From: Pseudomonas orientalis | GTDB taxonomy: Bacteria > Pseudomonadota > Gammaproteobacteria > Pseudomonadales > Pseudomonadaceae | NCBI RefSeq assembly: GCF_022807995.1 | Contig: NZ_CP094351.1 | Location: 2,945,001 to 3,009,000 of the forward strand | DNA: 64,000 bases | Reading direction: 5' to 3' | Shown here: in pieces, positions 9,210 to 18,407 of the stretch | Numbering within the stretch: position 1 is the stretch's first letter | How the letters are laid out: the number at the start of each line of letters is the position of its first letter | The notes under the pieces: model-generated | Database searches by the model: none | Seen by the model: the letters and a program-made list of their open reading frames with translations, nothing else | What the model was told of the DNA's origin: nothing | Made by a program: the position numbers and the translations under genes

Positions 9210-9566
9210 CTAAGGCGTACGTCGCAATGCAACTACGCCACCGGATTTAGTGCGGCCCTCATATTCGCCTTCTTTCTGGCGATTCAAGTGCGTGATCCCG
9301 CTGCCTTCGGCATTCATCAGCCAGATACCGTCCGGGGTGGGTGACCAGCTCAAGGGCTTTTCACCCAGCCATTGCGCCACACACGCCACATCGCCGCCCA
9401 GGCTGTTGGCCTGCGCTTGCAGGTCCAGCGCACACACCTGGTCACCCTGGTGCAACTGCCAATGCCCCGCCAATTGCGCGGTGCTGGGTAAAACAAGACT
9501 GCTCGCCATTGCATGGGCTCCTGCCGACACGATCAAAAGGGTCAACCACTTGGAAAAACGCTGCAT
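9210..9566 (-). CDS. inh: Alkaline protease inhibitor Inh/AprI
   Basis: Small periplasmic inhibitor that plugs the active site of serralysin-type proteases (Inh/AprI family). I place the start at MQRFSKWLTLL (9566), because GGAG lies 8 bases upstream and a clean signal peptide follows (LTLLIVSAGAHAMA). The longer reading frame overlaps the end of aprA. The mature protein begins near SSLVLPSTAQLAGHW; in this family the mature N-terminus enters the protease cleft. It has two cysteines (VCALDL and VACVAQW), consistent with the family disulfide, and is 118 residues long, typical of the family. It lies directly downstream of aprA. Confidence 0.9.
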   Translation of the reverse strand: MQRFSKWLTLLIVSAGAHAMASSLVLPSTAQLAGHWQLHQGDQVCALDLQAQANSLGGDVACVAQWLGEKPLSWSPTPDGIWLMNAEGSGITHLNRQKEGEYEGRTKSGGVVALRRTP

Positions 9567-9613
9567 CGTTTGGCTCCATCCTGGAACGCGGCGCCGAAGC
9601 GCCGCGCCTTGCA

Positions 9614-11047
9614 TCACGCCACGATGTCGCTGGCAGCCGCCTGGCCAACGGTGGTGACGAGGAAATCCGCCACGCCGTGCCCGGAGAAGTCCACTGCCAA
9701 CGTACCCAGGTTGGTACCTGAGGCGTAGGACAGAACCGCGTCGCCGGCATGCCCGGTGAAGGCATTGACGAAGGTCACGCCCGCACCCTTGGTGATACCG
9801 GACAGGTCGATCTTGTCTGAACCTGAGGTGAAGTCAAAGATCTTGTCCGCAGCCCCTGGCTTGGAGTCGGAACTGGCACCGTACACGAATGTGTCGCTGC
9901 CGGCGCCGCCCCACAGTTGGTCCGCACCGCCACCGCCGTAGATGAGGTCGTTGCCGGCCCCGCCCTTGATGAGGTTGGCCGCCTGGTTACCAATGATCAG
10001 ATCGTTGCCCGCGCCGCCGAAGGCGTTCTCGACCGTCACGCCCTTGGCAATCGACACATTGCCCACAAGGCCGCCAACGTCGGAGAACGAGGTGGCATTG
10101 AGGTTTATCTTCTGGTTCTGGGTAAACCCGGAGAAGTCCAGGGTGTCGTTGCCGCCACCGTCCCATACCGAGAACACCAGTTTGTCGGCATTGGAGGTGG
10201 CGCTGAGGAAATCACGCCCGGTGTTGGAGTTGAAACCGTAGGTGGTGTCACCGGCGCGGGTGTTGAGGTTGGCACCGTAGAGCTTCTGGATCGCGGCAAT
10301 GTCGTCGATCAGCGGACCGGAAGCATAAGCCTCGACCCCGCCTTTGCTGAAGTTCTGGTTGGTGTTGCTCTCGCTCCAGTAACTCATGAGGCTATAGCCG
10401 CGCGTGTCCTGTCCATAGGTCGCGTCGTTGTAGGTGGGGTTGCCATTCCCGGCGTTGTAGTCGCCAGGGTGAGCCAGGCCGAGGGTGTGACCGATTTCGT
10501 GGGTCAGGGTCTGCCGGCCATAGTTGTTCAGGTCCGGCGTCTTGTTCGGCGTGTAGCTGTTGTTGGTCAGGTACCACGAGGTGCCGTCGTAGCCTGCACC
10601 GGTGCCGGGCAGGTAAGCGAACGCCGCCGCGCCGTCCTGGCCACCGCTATAGTTGCCGAAGGTCATGTGCCCGTCGCCGCCGGAAGCCTTTTCGGTAAAG
10701 GTTACATTGGCCACATCCGACCAGGATTGCATGGCCATTGCGGCCTGTGCTTTCTGCTGGGCGTTGAATTGGCTGAAGCCGGAGATGCCATGTTTGTTCA
10801 TGGTGCTCTGGGTAGCCGAGGTGAGGAAGGTGTAGGTCAGATCGATCTTGCCGTTGCCATCAAAGTCCCGGTAGGCGGCACCATCCCGCAGCAGCTGGGT
10901 GGCTGCCTGGTCCACGCTGTAGGACGGTTTGCCATTGACCGTGAGGTTGCCGCCACGGTCATACAAATGGCTGAAGCTATCGATTTGCGAGTAAGCAGTG
11001 CTGGCTTGCGCGGCAGATACAATAGCCTTGTCTTTTACTTTTGACAT
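9614..11047 (-). CDS. aprA: Serralysin-type alkaline metalloprotease AprA (AprX)
   Basis: Extracellular M10B zinc protease secreted by AprDEF. The 477-residue protein has zinc ligands His183, His187 and His193 with catalytic Glu184 ([13 protein letters not shown]) and a Met-turn SLMSYW (Met221, Tyr223). RTX calcium-binding nonapeptides ([25 protein letters not shown]) lie around residues 335-390. The C-terminal uncleaved type I secretion signal ends in ASDIVA. There is no Sec signal peptide, as expected. The start ATG at 11047 has AAGGAAG 7 bases upstream. It is the first gene of the protease/secretion operon and the heat-stable milk-spoilage protease in food isolates of this group. Confidence 0.96.
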   Translation of the reverse strand: MSKVKDKAIVSAAQASTAYSQIDSFSHLYDRGGNLTVNGKPSYSVDQAATQLLRDGAAYRDFDGNGKIDLTYTFLTSATQSTMNKHGISGFSQFNAQQKAQAAMAMQSWSDVANVTFTEKASGGDGHMTFGNYSGGQDGAAAFAYLPGTGAGYDGTSWYLTNNSYTPNKTPDLNNYGRQTLTHEIGHTLGLAHPGDYNAGNGNPTYNDATYGQDTRGYSLMSYWSESNTNQNFSKGGVEAYASGPLIDDIAAIQKLYGANLNTRAGDTTYGFNSNTGRDFLSATSNADKLVFSVWDGGGNDTLDFSGFTQNQKINLNATSFSDVGGLVGNVSIAKGVTVENAFGGAGNDLIIGNQAANLIKGGAGNDLIYGGGGADQLWGGAGSDTFVYGASSDSKPGAADKIFDFTSGSDKIDLSGITKGAGVTFVNAFTGHAGDAVLSYASGTNLGTLAVDFSGHGVADFLVTTVGQAAASDIVA

Positions 11048-11638
11048 AAACGTACTTCCTTGTTTGCAAGTGCATCAGTCTTTGTTCGATAGGAACCTCG
11101 CGGGCGAGGATAGTCCTATCACTCACCTCTTTTGAAGGCGTAAGAAAACTGACACAACTTGAAATCTTTCGTCTACAAATATTTCAGCAGGTACAAAGAG
11201 ACCTCGCTTCAACTTGAGGAAGTCACGTGCAACGTTTGTTGGGGACTGTCGTGGTTGCGTGGCTGAATAGCGCGAAGCGATATTTAAATATTAAATACAT
11301 GTAAAGCCGCTCTAATTGGTTGACCGACTTGAATAATGGATCCAATACATTGTCACGGTGTCAATGGCGAGATTAAAGAGCCACTACTTGCACTATTAAA
11401 GGCTCATGTCCCCTTTTGCCGGGGCATACTTGAGCTATGCCCTCGATAAAAGGGAATTCGAATAGTAGCCTTTTGCCAAATCCCCGGCAGGACATGATCC
11501 AGATCAATCTCTGCTGAAAGAACCGCCGAACGGGCCTGAAAAAGTCGCCTGCCACTTGCGAACGAATGCTATTTTGAAGGCTCGACACCAGGACTATTGA
11601 AGGTCCTGGCCCCTGCCGCGAGCTAAAGGAAGCGCTCA
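11048..11638. other. Non-coding divergent region between aprA and the DUF1652 gene
   Basis: About 590 bases without a credible gene. It must hold the aprA promoter (minus) and the DUF1652 promoter (plus). The stretch around 11280-11310 is AT-rich (ATATTTAAATATTAAATACA). I could not assign -35/-10 boxes with confidence and saw no clear Gac/Rsm-type palindrome by eye. Confidence 0.6.
11588..11609 (+). other. Hairpin in the leader of the DUF1652 gene
   Basis: CCAGGAC, an 8-base loop and GTCCTGG form a perfect 7-bp stem 29 bases before the start codon. It may be a leader structure or a repressor site; there is no U-run. Confidence 0.45.
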
Positions 11639-11911
11639 ATGAAAAAGGTGGGCAACATGAACAAAGTGACATTCCCCAACGCGTGCCAGCTGATGCGCTG
11701 GCATTTTCATCCGATGGGCTTCGAGGGGAGTATGGACGCCCCCGGGAGTATGGTGGCCCGCCTGTTTGATCGGGCCAGCGGCGAGACATTGATCGCTATC
11801 GCCGGCATTCCCTGCGCCACCGTGATGAATGCTGCCGATGTGGAGCGCATCATTGAGGCGGTGGAGGCAGAGCTTGATAGTTTTGTGCCGCCGTTGTTGT
11901 TGCGGGCCTGA
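11639..11911 (+). CDS. Small DUF1652 protein
   Basis: A 90-residue protein recognised as a DUF1652 member, a small family common in Pseudomonas with no established function. Core motifs visible are FPNACQLMRWHFHPMGFEG and IAGIPCATVMNAADVERIIE. There is no signal peptide or membrane helix. AAAGGAAG sits 7 bases before the first ATG; a second in-frame ATG (MNKVTFP, 11657) has AAAGGTGG upstream and may be the true start. It is divergent from aprA, with no operon partner. Confidence 0.75.
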   Translation: MKKVGNMNKVTFPNACQLMRWHFHPMGFEGSMDAPGSMVARLFDRASGETLIAIAGIPCATVMNAADVERIIEAVEAELDSFVPPLLLRA

Positions 11912-11940
11912 TCGATTGCGGCAGACCGATGAGATCCAAT

Positions 11941-12029
11941 TGTGGGAGGGGGCTTGCTCCCGATGGCGTTGGGTCAGTCACTACAGGGTCGAATGATAGA
12001 CCGCAATCGGGGGCAAGCCCCCTCCCACA
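11941..12029. repeat. Inverted REP pair
   Basis: TGTGGGAGGGGGCTTGCTCC at the left and GGGGGCAAGCCCCCTCCCAC at the right, facing each other between the convergent DUF1652 and helicase genes. It probably acts as a transcript end or mRNA stabiliser. Confidence 0.9.
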
Positions 12030-12050
12030 TTTAGATCGCACTCAGGCCGA

Positions 12051-14498
12051 TTAACCGCGTTGGTCGTCGAAGAATGCTTTCTTGCCATCTACCCGCTCCG
12101 ACGCCCTTGGCACATTCACCGCCTGGCCTTCAGGCTTTTCCACATACCAGTAGCAGCGGCTTACCGCGCGCGTAATGCCGACGTAGGCCAGGCGCAGTAC
12201 TTCGTCTTTCTGTGCATTGTCGTAGGCCTCGCTGTCGCCGTCCTTGCCCAGCCCCGCCATGCGGTAGACCTGGTTCTTGTAAGGCGAACTGGTGAGGTGC
12301 TGGCAGTCACCCAGCAGAAATACCGTGTCCGCCTGCAGGCCCTTGGCGCTGTGATAGGTCAGCTGCTTGAGCCTGCGCGCCTGGGGCGACAAGCTCGAAT
12401 CCAGATTAACTACAGACTGAATATGCTCTTCTATCAACAGCTTATCGCTGCTTTTTCGATACAGCATCAAGATCGTATCGCCCTGCTGATAGCGCTCAAG
12501 CAACTGCCGCGCCAATGCCGCGTCGTCGCGCTCCTGCACTACCACGGGCACCAATGGCTTGGGATCGCCACTGGCCTTGGCCTTTTTGCCGGGAATGGCC
12601 GGCGCACTGCGTACGATGTGCTCGGCAGCATCGATGATGTGTTGATGACTGCGGTAGTTTTCAGCCAGCATTACCCGCGTGGTGCTCGGCGATACAAATT
12701 CCTTGTTGAACTCCATGAAGTACTTGGGCGAACTGCCGCGCCAGCCGTAGATCGACTGCCAGTCATCCCCTACGCACAGCAACGATGAGCGCTGCGCCCC
12801 ACGCCCCACATGCATGGCCGGACCACGGCTGCGGATTTCGCGCAGGCTGGCGCGGATCCACGAGACAATCTGCGGGGAGACGTCCTGGAACTCGTCGATC
12901 ATCAGGTGCGACATCGGCCGCAGCAGTGAATCGCCGAGCAGCTTGAGGTTCTCCGGGGTGTTTTCGCCGAACAGCGAGAACATGCGGTTATAAGTCATGA
13001 TCGGCGGCGATTGATCAAGCAAGTGATCTTCCAGGGCCTTCCAGAAAATGCCCAGGGCCTCGAAGAACAAGCGGTCCGGGTCGTCTTTGGGAAAGCTCAT
13101 GCGGCCCACGGCGCTGGGCACATCCAACCCGAGGTTCTCGATAAAGCCAGCGGCCATCACAAAGCTGTCCAACAGCGGCGCTGAAGCAAGCTCACCCTTG
13201 ACCTTGTAATCAAACCCCGGCCCGGCGGCGGCATCGTCCGCGAGGCTACTTAATAACTTCCTTGAAGACTCATAACTGTCCAACCATATCAAAGGCTTAC
13301 GACAGAAAGCTTGAAACAGCGTGCGCTTTACCGCCCACTCCGCGCGCACTGACAGCTTTGAATTGGGCCGGCTGATCTGGGGGTTTTCCCGCGAATCAAA
13401 GCCCAGCACCACCCAGGCGTCCAGCTCAGGGATATAACCATGACAGTGGAATTGCGCCCCATTGATGTCGAACGCCTGCCGGCTCGGCTCGATGCCCTTG
13501 ATCGGCCAGGCACCTGCGCGAAACCACAGGTCCTCGATGGCGTCGCAGAGCTCTTCATCGCGCTTGGCCGCCAATTGCGTCACCGCCATACGCTTCTGCA
13601 CATCCGGATGATCACGCTCCAATTCCTTGAGCTGCAGCCCATGGCGTGCCAACGGCGCAATCAACTCACGAAAACGCGCGTGGCTGCCGTGCAAGCGGTG
13701 GTAGCAGGCGTTCATCTGTTGGCGCTGGGCGTCGTTGATGCGCAGGTCGAACGGGTTGCTGTCGGCGTCCTCGAACCCGGCGCTGAGGTTCTCGAACGCC
13801 TGCAGTCGCTCAAATCCCGGCAGGCTGCGCACCATCGGCAGGATGCGTGAGTGAAAGGTGCGCACCACCGCCTGGGCTTCTTTCTGGCCAAGGGGTTGGC
13901 CCCACAGGCTGAGAATCTGCATGAGCTTTTGGATAAAGTCCTTGCGCGATTCGCGGGTGAACGTCACCACGGTCATCGAACTCAGCTCGAAGCCCAGGTA
14001 ATGGGTGAGCAGCAGGATGCGCAGCACCAGGGAGGTCGACTTGCCAGCGCCGGCTCCTGCAATCACTGATGTCGAGGGCGTTTCGCTGAAGATCATCTTC
14101 CACTGCGCGGCGCTCGGTTGGGCGTGAGCCGGCAGCAAGCGCGCCACGTCGGCCTTGATACGCTTTTTTATGTCCGCGGTCAGAGGCAATCGCCAGTCAT
14201 CGAACAGGTTGTCGTCAATACCCGGAGCGCGCGGTTCATCGGACCGGAAATCGCGAATCAGCAGGACTTGCCGGCCCTCTTCCAAGCCGTCCGCCTTGCC
14301 CTCGCGATAGCCATACTCCACACCGGCTTCATGCCCACTGCGGAAACCGTCGGCTTGACCATGTAACCAGGAGAAACGGTGTTGAGCGCGCAAACGCGTG
14401 AGGCCATGGCCGAACAGACGCGCGGCAAGCCGCTTCAACAGCGGCATTTCCGCCAGCGGGCGCAATTCAGGGGGCAGATCAGGCTGTGGGGGCGGCAC
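12051..14498 (-). CDS. UvrD/Rep superfamily 1 DNA helicase
   Basis: ATP-dependent 3'-5' DNA helicase of the UvrD/HelD type. I prefer the GTG start at 14498 (815 residues), with AGGAG 5 bases upstream, over the upstream ATG at 14654, which adds a low-complexity extension. Motif I is VIAGAGAGKSTSL, motif II MIDEFQDVSPQ, motif III VGDDWQSIYGWRG, motif IV LAENYRSH and motif VI LAYVGITRAVSRCYW. Around 200 N-terminal residues before motif I resemble the accessory region of helicase IV. There are no nuclease motifs. It is a single gene flanked by a REP pair. Confidence 0.85.
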   Translation of the reverse strand: MPPPQPDLPPELRPLAEMPLLKRLAARLFGHGLTRLRAQHRFSWLHGQADGFRSGHEAGVEYGYREGKADGLEEGRQVLLIRDFRSDEPRAPGIDDNLFDDWRLPLTADIKKRIKADVARLLPAHAQPSAAQWKMIFSETPSTSVIAGAGAGKSTSLVLRILLLTHYLGFELSSMTVVTFTRESRKDFIQKLMQILSLWGQPLGQKEAQAVVRTFHSRILPMVRSLPGFERLQAFENLSAGFEDADSNPFDLRINDAQRQQMNACYHRLHGSHARFRELIAPLARHGLQLKELERDHPDVQKRMAVTQLAAKRDEELCDAIEDLWFRAGAWPIKGIEPSRQAFDINGAQFHCHGYIPELDAWVVLGFDSRENPQISRPNSKLSVRAEWAVKRTLFQAFCRKPLIWLDSYESSRKLLSSLADDAAAGPGFDYKVKGELASAPLLDSFVMAAGFIENLGLDVPSAVGRMSFPKDDPDRLFFEALGIFWKALEDHLLDQSPPIMTYNRMFSLFGENTPENLKLLGDSLLRPMSHLMIDEFQDVSPQIVSWIRASLREIRSRGPAMHVGRGAQRSSLLCVGDDWQSIYGWRGSSPKYFMEFNKEFVSPSTTRVMLAENYRSHQHIIDAAEHIVRSAPAIPGKKAKASGDPKPLVPVVVQERDDAALARQLLERYQQGDTILMLYRKSSDKLLIEEHIQSVVNLDSSLSPQARRLKQLTYHSAKGLQADTVFLLGDCQHLTSSPYKNQVYRMAGLGKDGDSEAYDNAQKDEVLRLAYVGITRAVSRCYWYVEKPEGQAVNVPRASERVDGKKAFFDDQRG

Positions 14499-14715
14499 GC
14501 GGACTCCTGCGACGAGCTGGGTTTTGACAGTGTGCCATGGTCGCTGGAATTGGCGTTCAATTCCAGCCAAATGCTTTGCTGTCATGCAGTTAGGCGATGA
14601 AGTGAAAGTTGTTGTGCGGATTTTACATCGAGTTAATCGATAGGAATTAGGCATTTTTTACGCTTTTTATCGATCATGCGCTGTTGGATCATAGGGCCAT
14701 CAACAGGAGACGATC

Positions 14716-15411
14716 ATGCTTGAACTTCGACCCTTCAACACCCTGGGCGGCGCCCATCACGGCTGGCTTGACGCCCATCATCATTTTTCATTTGCCGAAT
14801 ACCATGACTCCGAGCGCATGCACTGGGGCAACCTGCGCGTCTGGAACGACGACATCATCGCGCCGGGCACCGGTTTCCCGCAGCACTCGCACCGCGACAT
14901 GGAGATCATCACGTATGTGCGAGAAGGCGCCATCAGTCATGCCGATAACCTGGGCAACAAGGGCCGCACCGAGGCTGGCGACGTGCAGGTGATGAGCGCC
15001 GGCACCGGGATCGCCCACAGCGAGTACAACCTGGAAGCCACGCCGACCAAGATCTTCCAGATCTGGATTATCCCGAATCAGGCCGGGTTGCCGCCGTCCT
15101 GGGGCGCCAAGCCGTTTCCACAAGGTAGTCGCGAAGGTTTCGTGACCCTGGCCAGCGGCAAGGCCGGCGACACTGAAAGCCTGCGCATTCGCGCCGATGC
15201 GCGCTTGGTGGCGGCTAATCTGAAGGCCGGCGAAACGGCCGAATACCGGCTGGACAGCGGGCGACGTGCGTACCTGGTGCCGGCAACGGGCGCGATTGAA
15301 GTCAATGGCTTGCGTGCGCAAGCTCGAGACGGCGTGGCAGTTGCCGATGAGCAAGTGTTGCGAGTGACGGCGGTTGAAGACAGTGAAGTCGTACTGGTCG
15401 ACCTGGCCTGA
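14716..15411 (+). CDS. Pirin family protein (YhhW-like)
   Basis: Bicupin of the pirin family, 231 residues. The N-terminal cupin has the metal-binding set FPQHSHRDMEIITYV (His, His, Glu) and the later conserved GTGIAHSEYN. Some members have quercetin 2,3-dioxygenase activity, but the physiological substrate is generally unknown. AGGAG lies 6-7 bases before ATG. It is divergent from the helicase and monocistronic as far as visible. Confidence 0.85.
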   Translation: MLELRPFNTLGGAHHGWLDAHHHFSFAEYHDSERMHWGNLRVWNDDIIAPGTGFPQHSHRDMEIITYVREGAISHADNLGNKGRTEAGDVQVMSAGTGIAHSEYNLEATPTKIFQIWIIPNQAGLPPSWGAKPFPQGSREGFVTLASGKAGDTESLRIRADARLVAANLKAGETAEYRLDSGRRAYLVPATGAIEVNGLRAQARDGVAVADEQVLRVTAVEDSEVVLVDLA

Positions 15412-15467
15412 GCCAAAGTCTTGCTGGCATCTAACTGATGCCAGTCAGTCAAGCGCACACCGCCGCT

Positions 15468-15567
15468 TGTAGGAGCGAGCTTGCTCGCGAAAAACGGCAA
15501 CGATAACGCGTGATTCCTGAATAAACGCGGTGCCTGTGAGTTTTTCGCAAGCAAGCTCGCTCCTACA
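15468..15567. repeat. Inverted REP pair downstream of the pirin gene
   Basis: TGTAGGAGCGAGCTTGCTCG and CAAGCAAGCTCGCTCCTACA face each other about 55 bases apart. It abuts the long repeat copy 1. Confidence 0.9.
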
Positions 15568-15570
15568 CAA

Positions 15571-15769
15571 CGCAGCCGCGCCCACCCGTACCCACGATGC
15601 GAAGCGAGCCGCTCTTGATCTTGATCTGCTTTTGATCTCAGGCGCCCCGTTAAACCACGCTGGCCGAACGCAGGTTTGAATCCGTGGGCAACCCGGCAGG
15701 ACGCCGGGTTAGCCGCACTGGGCCAGGGATGGCCCATTGCGGCGGCCCACGGATTCAAGCCGGAGTGAG
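15571..15769 (+). repeat. Long structured repeat, copy 1, left part (interrupted by IS110)
   Basis: Near-identical to 53471-53670 and, apart from the first bases, 53920-54070. It contains the outer inverted repeat (TTTGAATCCGTGGG / CCCACGGATTCAAGCC) and two inner hairpins (CCCGGC/GCCGGG; TGGGCCA/TGGCCCA). The repeat is cut after CCGGAGTGAG and resumes at 16881 beyond the IS110 element. Confidence 0.85.
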
Positions 15770-15784
15770 CAACCGTGTCGAAAT

Positions 15785-16880
<1,096 letters not shown>

Positions 16881-17084
16881 AGGGAACACCGAGCCTAGGC
16901 GAGGTGCCGAGTGGTGGGGCAAGAGCGTTTTGCTTACTTTTGCGCTTTTCAAAAGTGAGCCGCTGTAAAAGCGGAACCCTAAGTAGCCGTTACCGCAGAA
17001 ACGGATATGTACTCGATCTGATCCAACATCCTGGTCGGCCCAGAGGCCGCCATCGGGGGCAAGCCCCCTCCCACATTTGGACCG
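16881..17084 (+). repeat. Long structured repeat, copy 1, right part, ending in a REP
   Basis: Matches 53670-53874: GTGCCGAGTGGTGGGGCAAG, TACTTTTGCGCTTTTCAAAAGTGAGCC and CCGCTGTAAAAGCGGAACCC are all present. It ends with a REP unit (CATCGGGGGCAAGCCCCCTC at about 17050) like the other copies. Confidence 0.85.
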
Positions 17085-17110
17085 GGATCGACACAAAAGC
17101 CCGGTCGACC

Positions 17111-17135
17111 CAGAGGCCATCGGGAGCAAGCCCCT
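17111..17135 (+). repeat. Left half of a REP split by IS110 no. 2
   Basis: CAGAGGCCATCGGGAGCAAG followed by CCCCT is the beginning of a REP. The rest (CTCCCACATTTTGATC) resumes at 18379 after the second IS110 element. Confidence 0.85.
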
Positions 17136-17149
17136 TGTGTCTTGAGTCA

Positions 17150-17335
17150 GGATTAGACTGAGGGTGAGAGCGGTGAGTAGCAAGCTGAATGCCCCGAGTG
17201 CTTAAAGCACGTGTGGGAGCCCACGCTGCTACTCACCTCTCCGCTCTGGACATGAGCCCGAACAGTTGAACGAGCCCACCTCGAACAGTTACAAGCGTGG
17301 GCCAAGCCAGAGCGCTCTCACTCTAAGTGTAAGAG
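17150..17335 (+). ncRNA. Candidate bridge RNA of IS110 no. 2
   Basis: An outer stem GAGCGG (17168-17173)/CCGCTC (17241-17246) continues as GTGAGTAGCA/TGCTACTCAC. It encloses an internal loop with AGCAAGC (17179-17185, same as the left target) and TGTGGGAG (17212-17219, complementary to core plus right target CTCCCACA), capped by the hairpin GTGCTT/AAGCAC. A second loop holds ACAGTTG (17262-17268), identical to the last seven bases of the right end, and ACAAG (17291-17295), complementary to CTTGT at the left junction. This is the two-loop target/donor layout described for IS110 bridge RNAs. Confidence 0.78.
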
Positions 17336-17344
17336 GGTTTGGCA

Positions 17345-18277
17345 ATGTTTTCCTACTCTGCAGGCATTGATGTTTCCAAAGACAGTCTTGAGGCTCGGAT
17401 TCATTTACTTGAAGCTGGGGTAAGCTGTTCCAACACTGAAAGAGACTTACCAGCGTTGATCGGGTGGCTAATGCTTTACCAGGTTAGTCGCGTGTTGGTG
17501 GAAGCCACGGGCGGTTACGAGCGCAAAATCGTCAAAGCGGCTCAGGCTGCCGGCCTTGAGGTTATGTGCGTTAACCCCCGTCGTGCCAAAGAGTTTTCCA
17601 GAGCGATGGGCCAGAAAGCCAAAACCGACCCGATAGACGCAAAGTCTCTGGCGCACTATGCAGCCGTTCTAGACTCGCCAAGTGCCCGAATCAAAAGCCC
17701 GGAACACGACAAGCTGCGCGCGCTGGTCCAGCAGCGGGAACATTTTGTTCAGCAAAGAGATGACGACAGACGACGCCTGAAAACGGCTTCCTGCGATGCG
17801 GTAAAGCCTGCATTGCAGAGCCATATCGACTATTTGAACACGGCAGTGGAGGCGATAGATCGACTGATTCGTCAAAGTGCGAACGAGCTAGATAGCGAAA
17901 AGGTGGCTCGACTGTGTTCAGTCAAAGGAATTGGTCTGGTTACTGCCACCAGTCTTATGGCTTACCTGCCTGAGCTGGGGGAGATTGGAGGGCGCCCTAT
18001 CGCGGCATTAGCGGGCCTCGCTCCGTACAACAACGACAGCGGAAGGCATAAAGGTGCACGCCACATTAGTGGCGGAAGGTTTTCAGCTCGTCGCTCACTT
18101 TACATGGCCTGTTGGGTGGTCATCCGGGACCAGCCAGAATTCGGGACTCGATATAAGGCGCTACGTGATAAAGGGAAATGCGCCAAAGTCGCGTTGATCG
18201 CCTGTATGCGCGTTTTGTTGGTACGCCTGAACGCGATGCTGCGCGACCGTACTGAATGGAAAGAGCGTACCGCTTAG
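17345..18277 (+). CDS. IS110-family transposase no. 2
   Basis: A 310-residue bridge recombinase. The start MFSYSAGIDVSKD at 17345 has GAGGG 8 bases upstream; a TTG two codons earlier is less likely. The DEDD domain has [23 protein letters not shown] and KAKTDPIDAKSLAHYA. The Tnp domain has AGLAPYNNDSGRHKGARHISGG. It is complete, without stops or frameshifts, so this copy could be active. Confidence 0.92.
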   Translation: MFSYSAGIDVSKDSLEARIHLLEAGVSCSNTERDLPALIGWLMLYQVSRVLVEATGGYERKIVKAAQAAGLEVMCVNPRRAKEFSRAMGQKAKTDPIDAKSLAHYAAVLDSPSARIKSPEHDKLRALVQQREHFVQQRDDDRRRLKTASCDAVKPALQSHIDYLNTAVEAIDRLIRQSANELDSEKVARLCSVKGIGLVTATSLMAYLPELGEIGGRPIAALAGLAPYNNDSGRHKGARHISGGRFSARRSLYMACWVVIRDQPEFGTRYKALRDKGKCAKVALIACMRVLLVRLNAMLRDRTEWKERTA

Positions 18278-18407
18278 CGCGGTAGCAGCTATTTCCTCCA
18301 ACATGGCACGACTTAAGGCTGTGGGAGTTTTGCTGTCTATGAAAAATGACTTCTGAATTGAATCCATTAAGACAGTTGCTCCCACATTTTGATCTCCGGG
18401 GTGTCAG

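Larger units (their letters stand above)
17136..18378 (+). mobile_element. IS110-family insertion sequence no. 2, inserted in a REP
   Basis: About 1243 bp, flanked by CT at 17134-17135 and 18379-18380. Deleting the element with one CT recreates a continuous REP, CGGGAGCAAGCCCCTCCCAC. The left end begins TGTGTCTTGAG and the right end finishes AAGACAGTTG. It carries one intact transposase preceded by about 200 non-coding bases with bridge-RNA structure. Its transposase differs clearly from that of element no. 1, so this is not a duplication. Several IS110-group elements of pseudomonads are known to use REPs as targets. Confidence 0.87.

Noticed and set aside
14499..14654. Upstream ATG extension of the helicase
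   Set aside because: The added 52 residues show no helicase-family features, and a GTG with a proper AGGAG site lies downstream.
18320..18389. TGTGGGAG...CTCCCACA inverted pair at the right end of IS110 no. 2 as an alternative element boundary
   Set aside because: Only the boundary at 18378 restores a REP, gives matching CT cores on both sides and agrees with the ACAGTTG donor guide.
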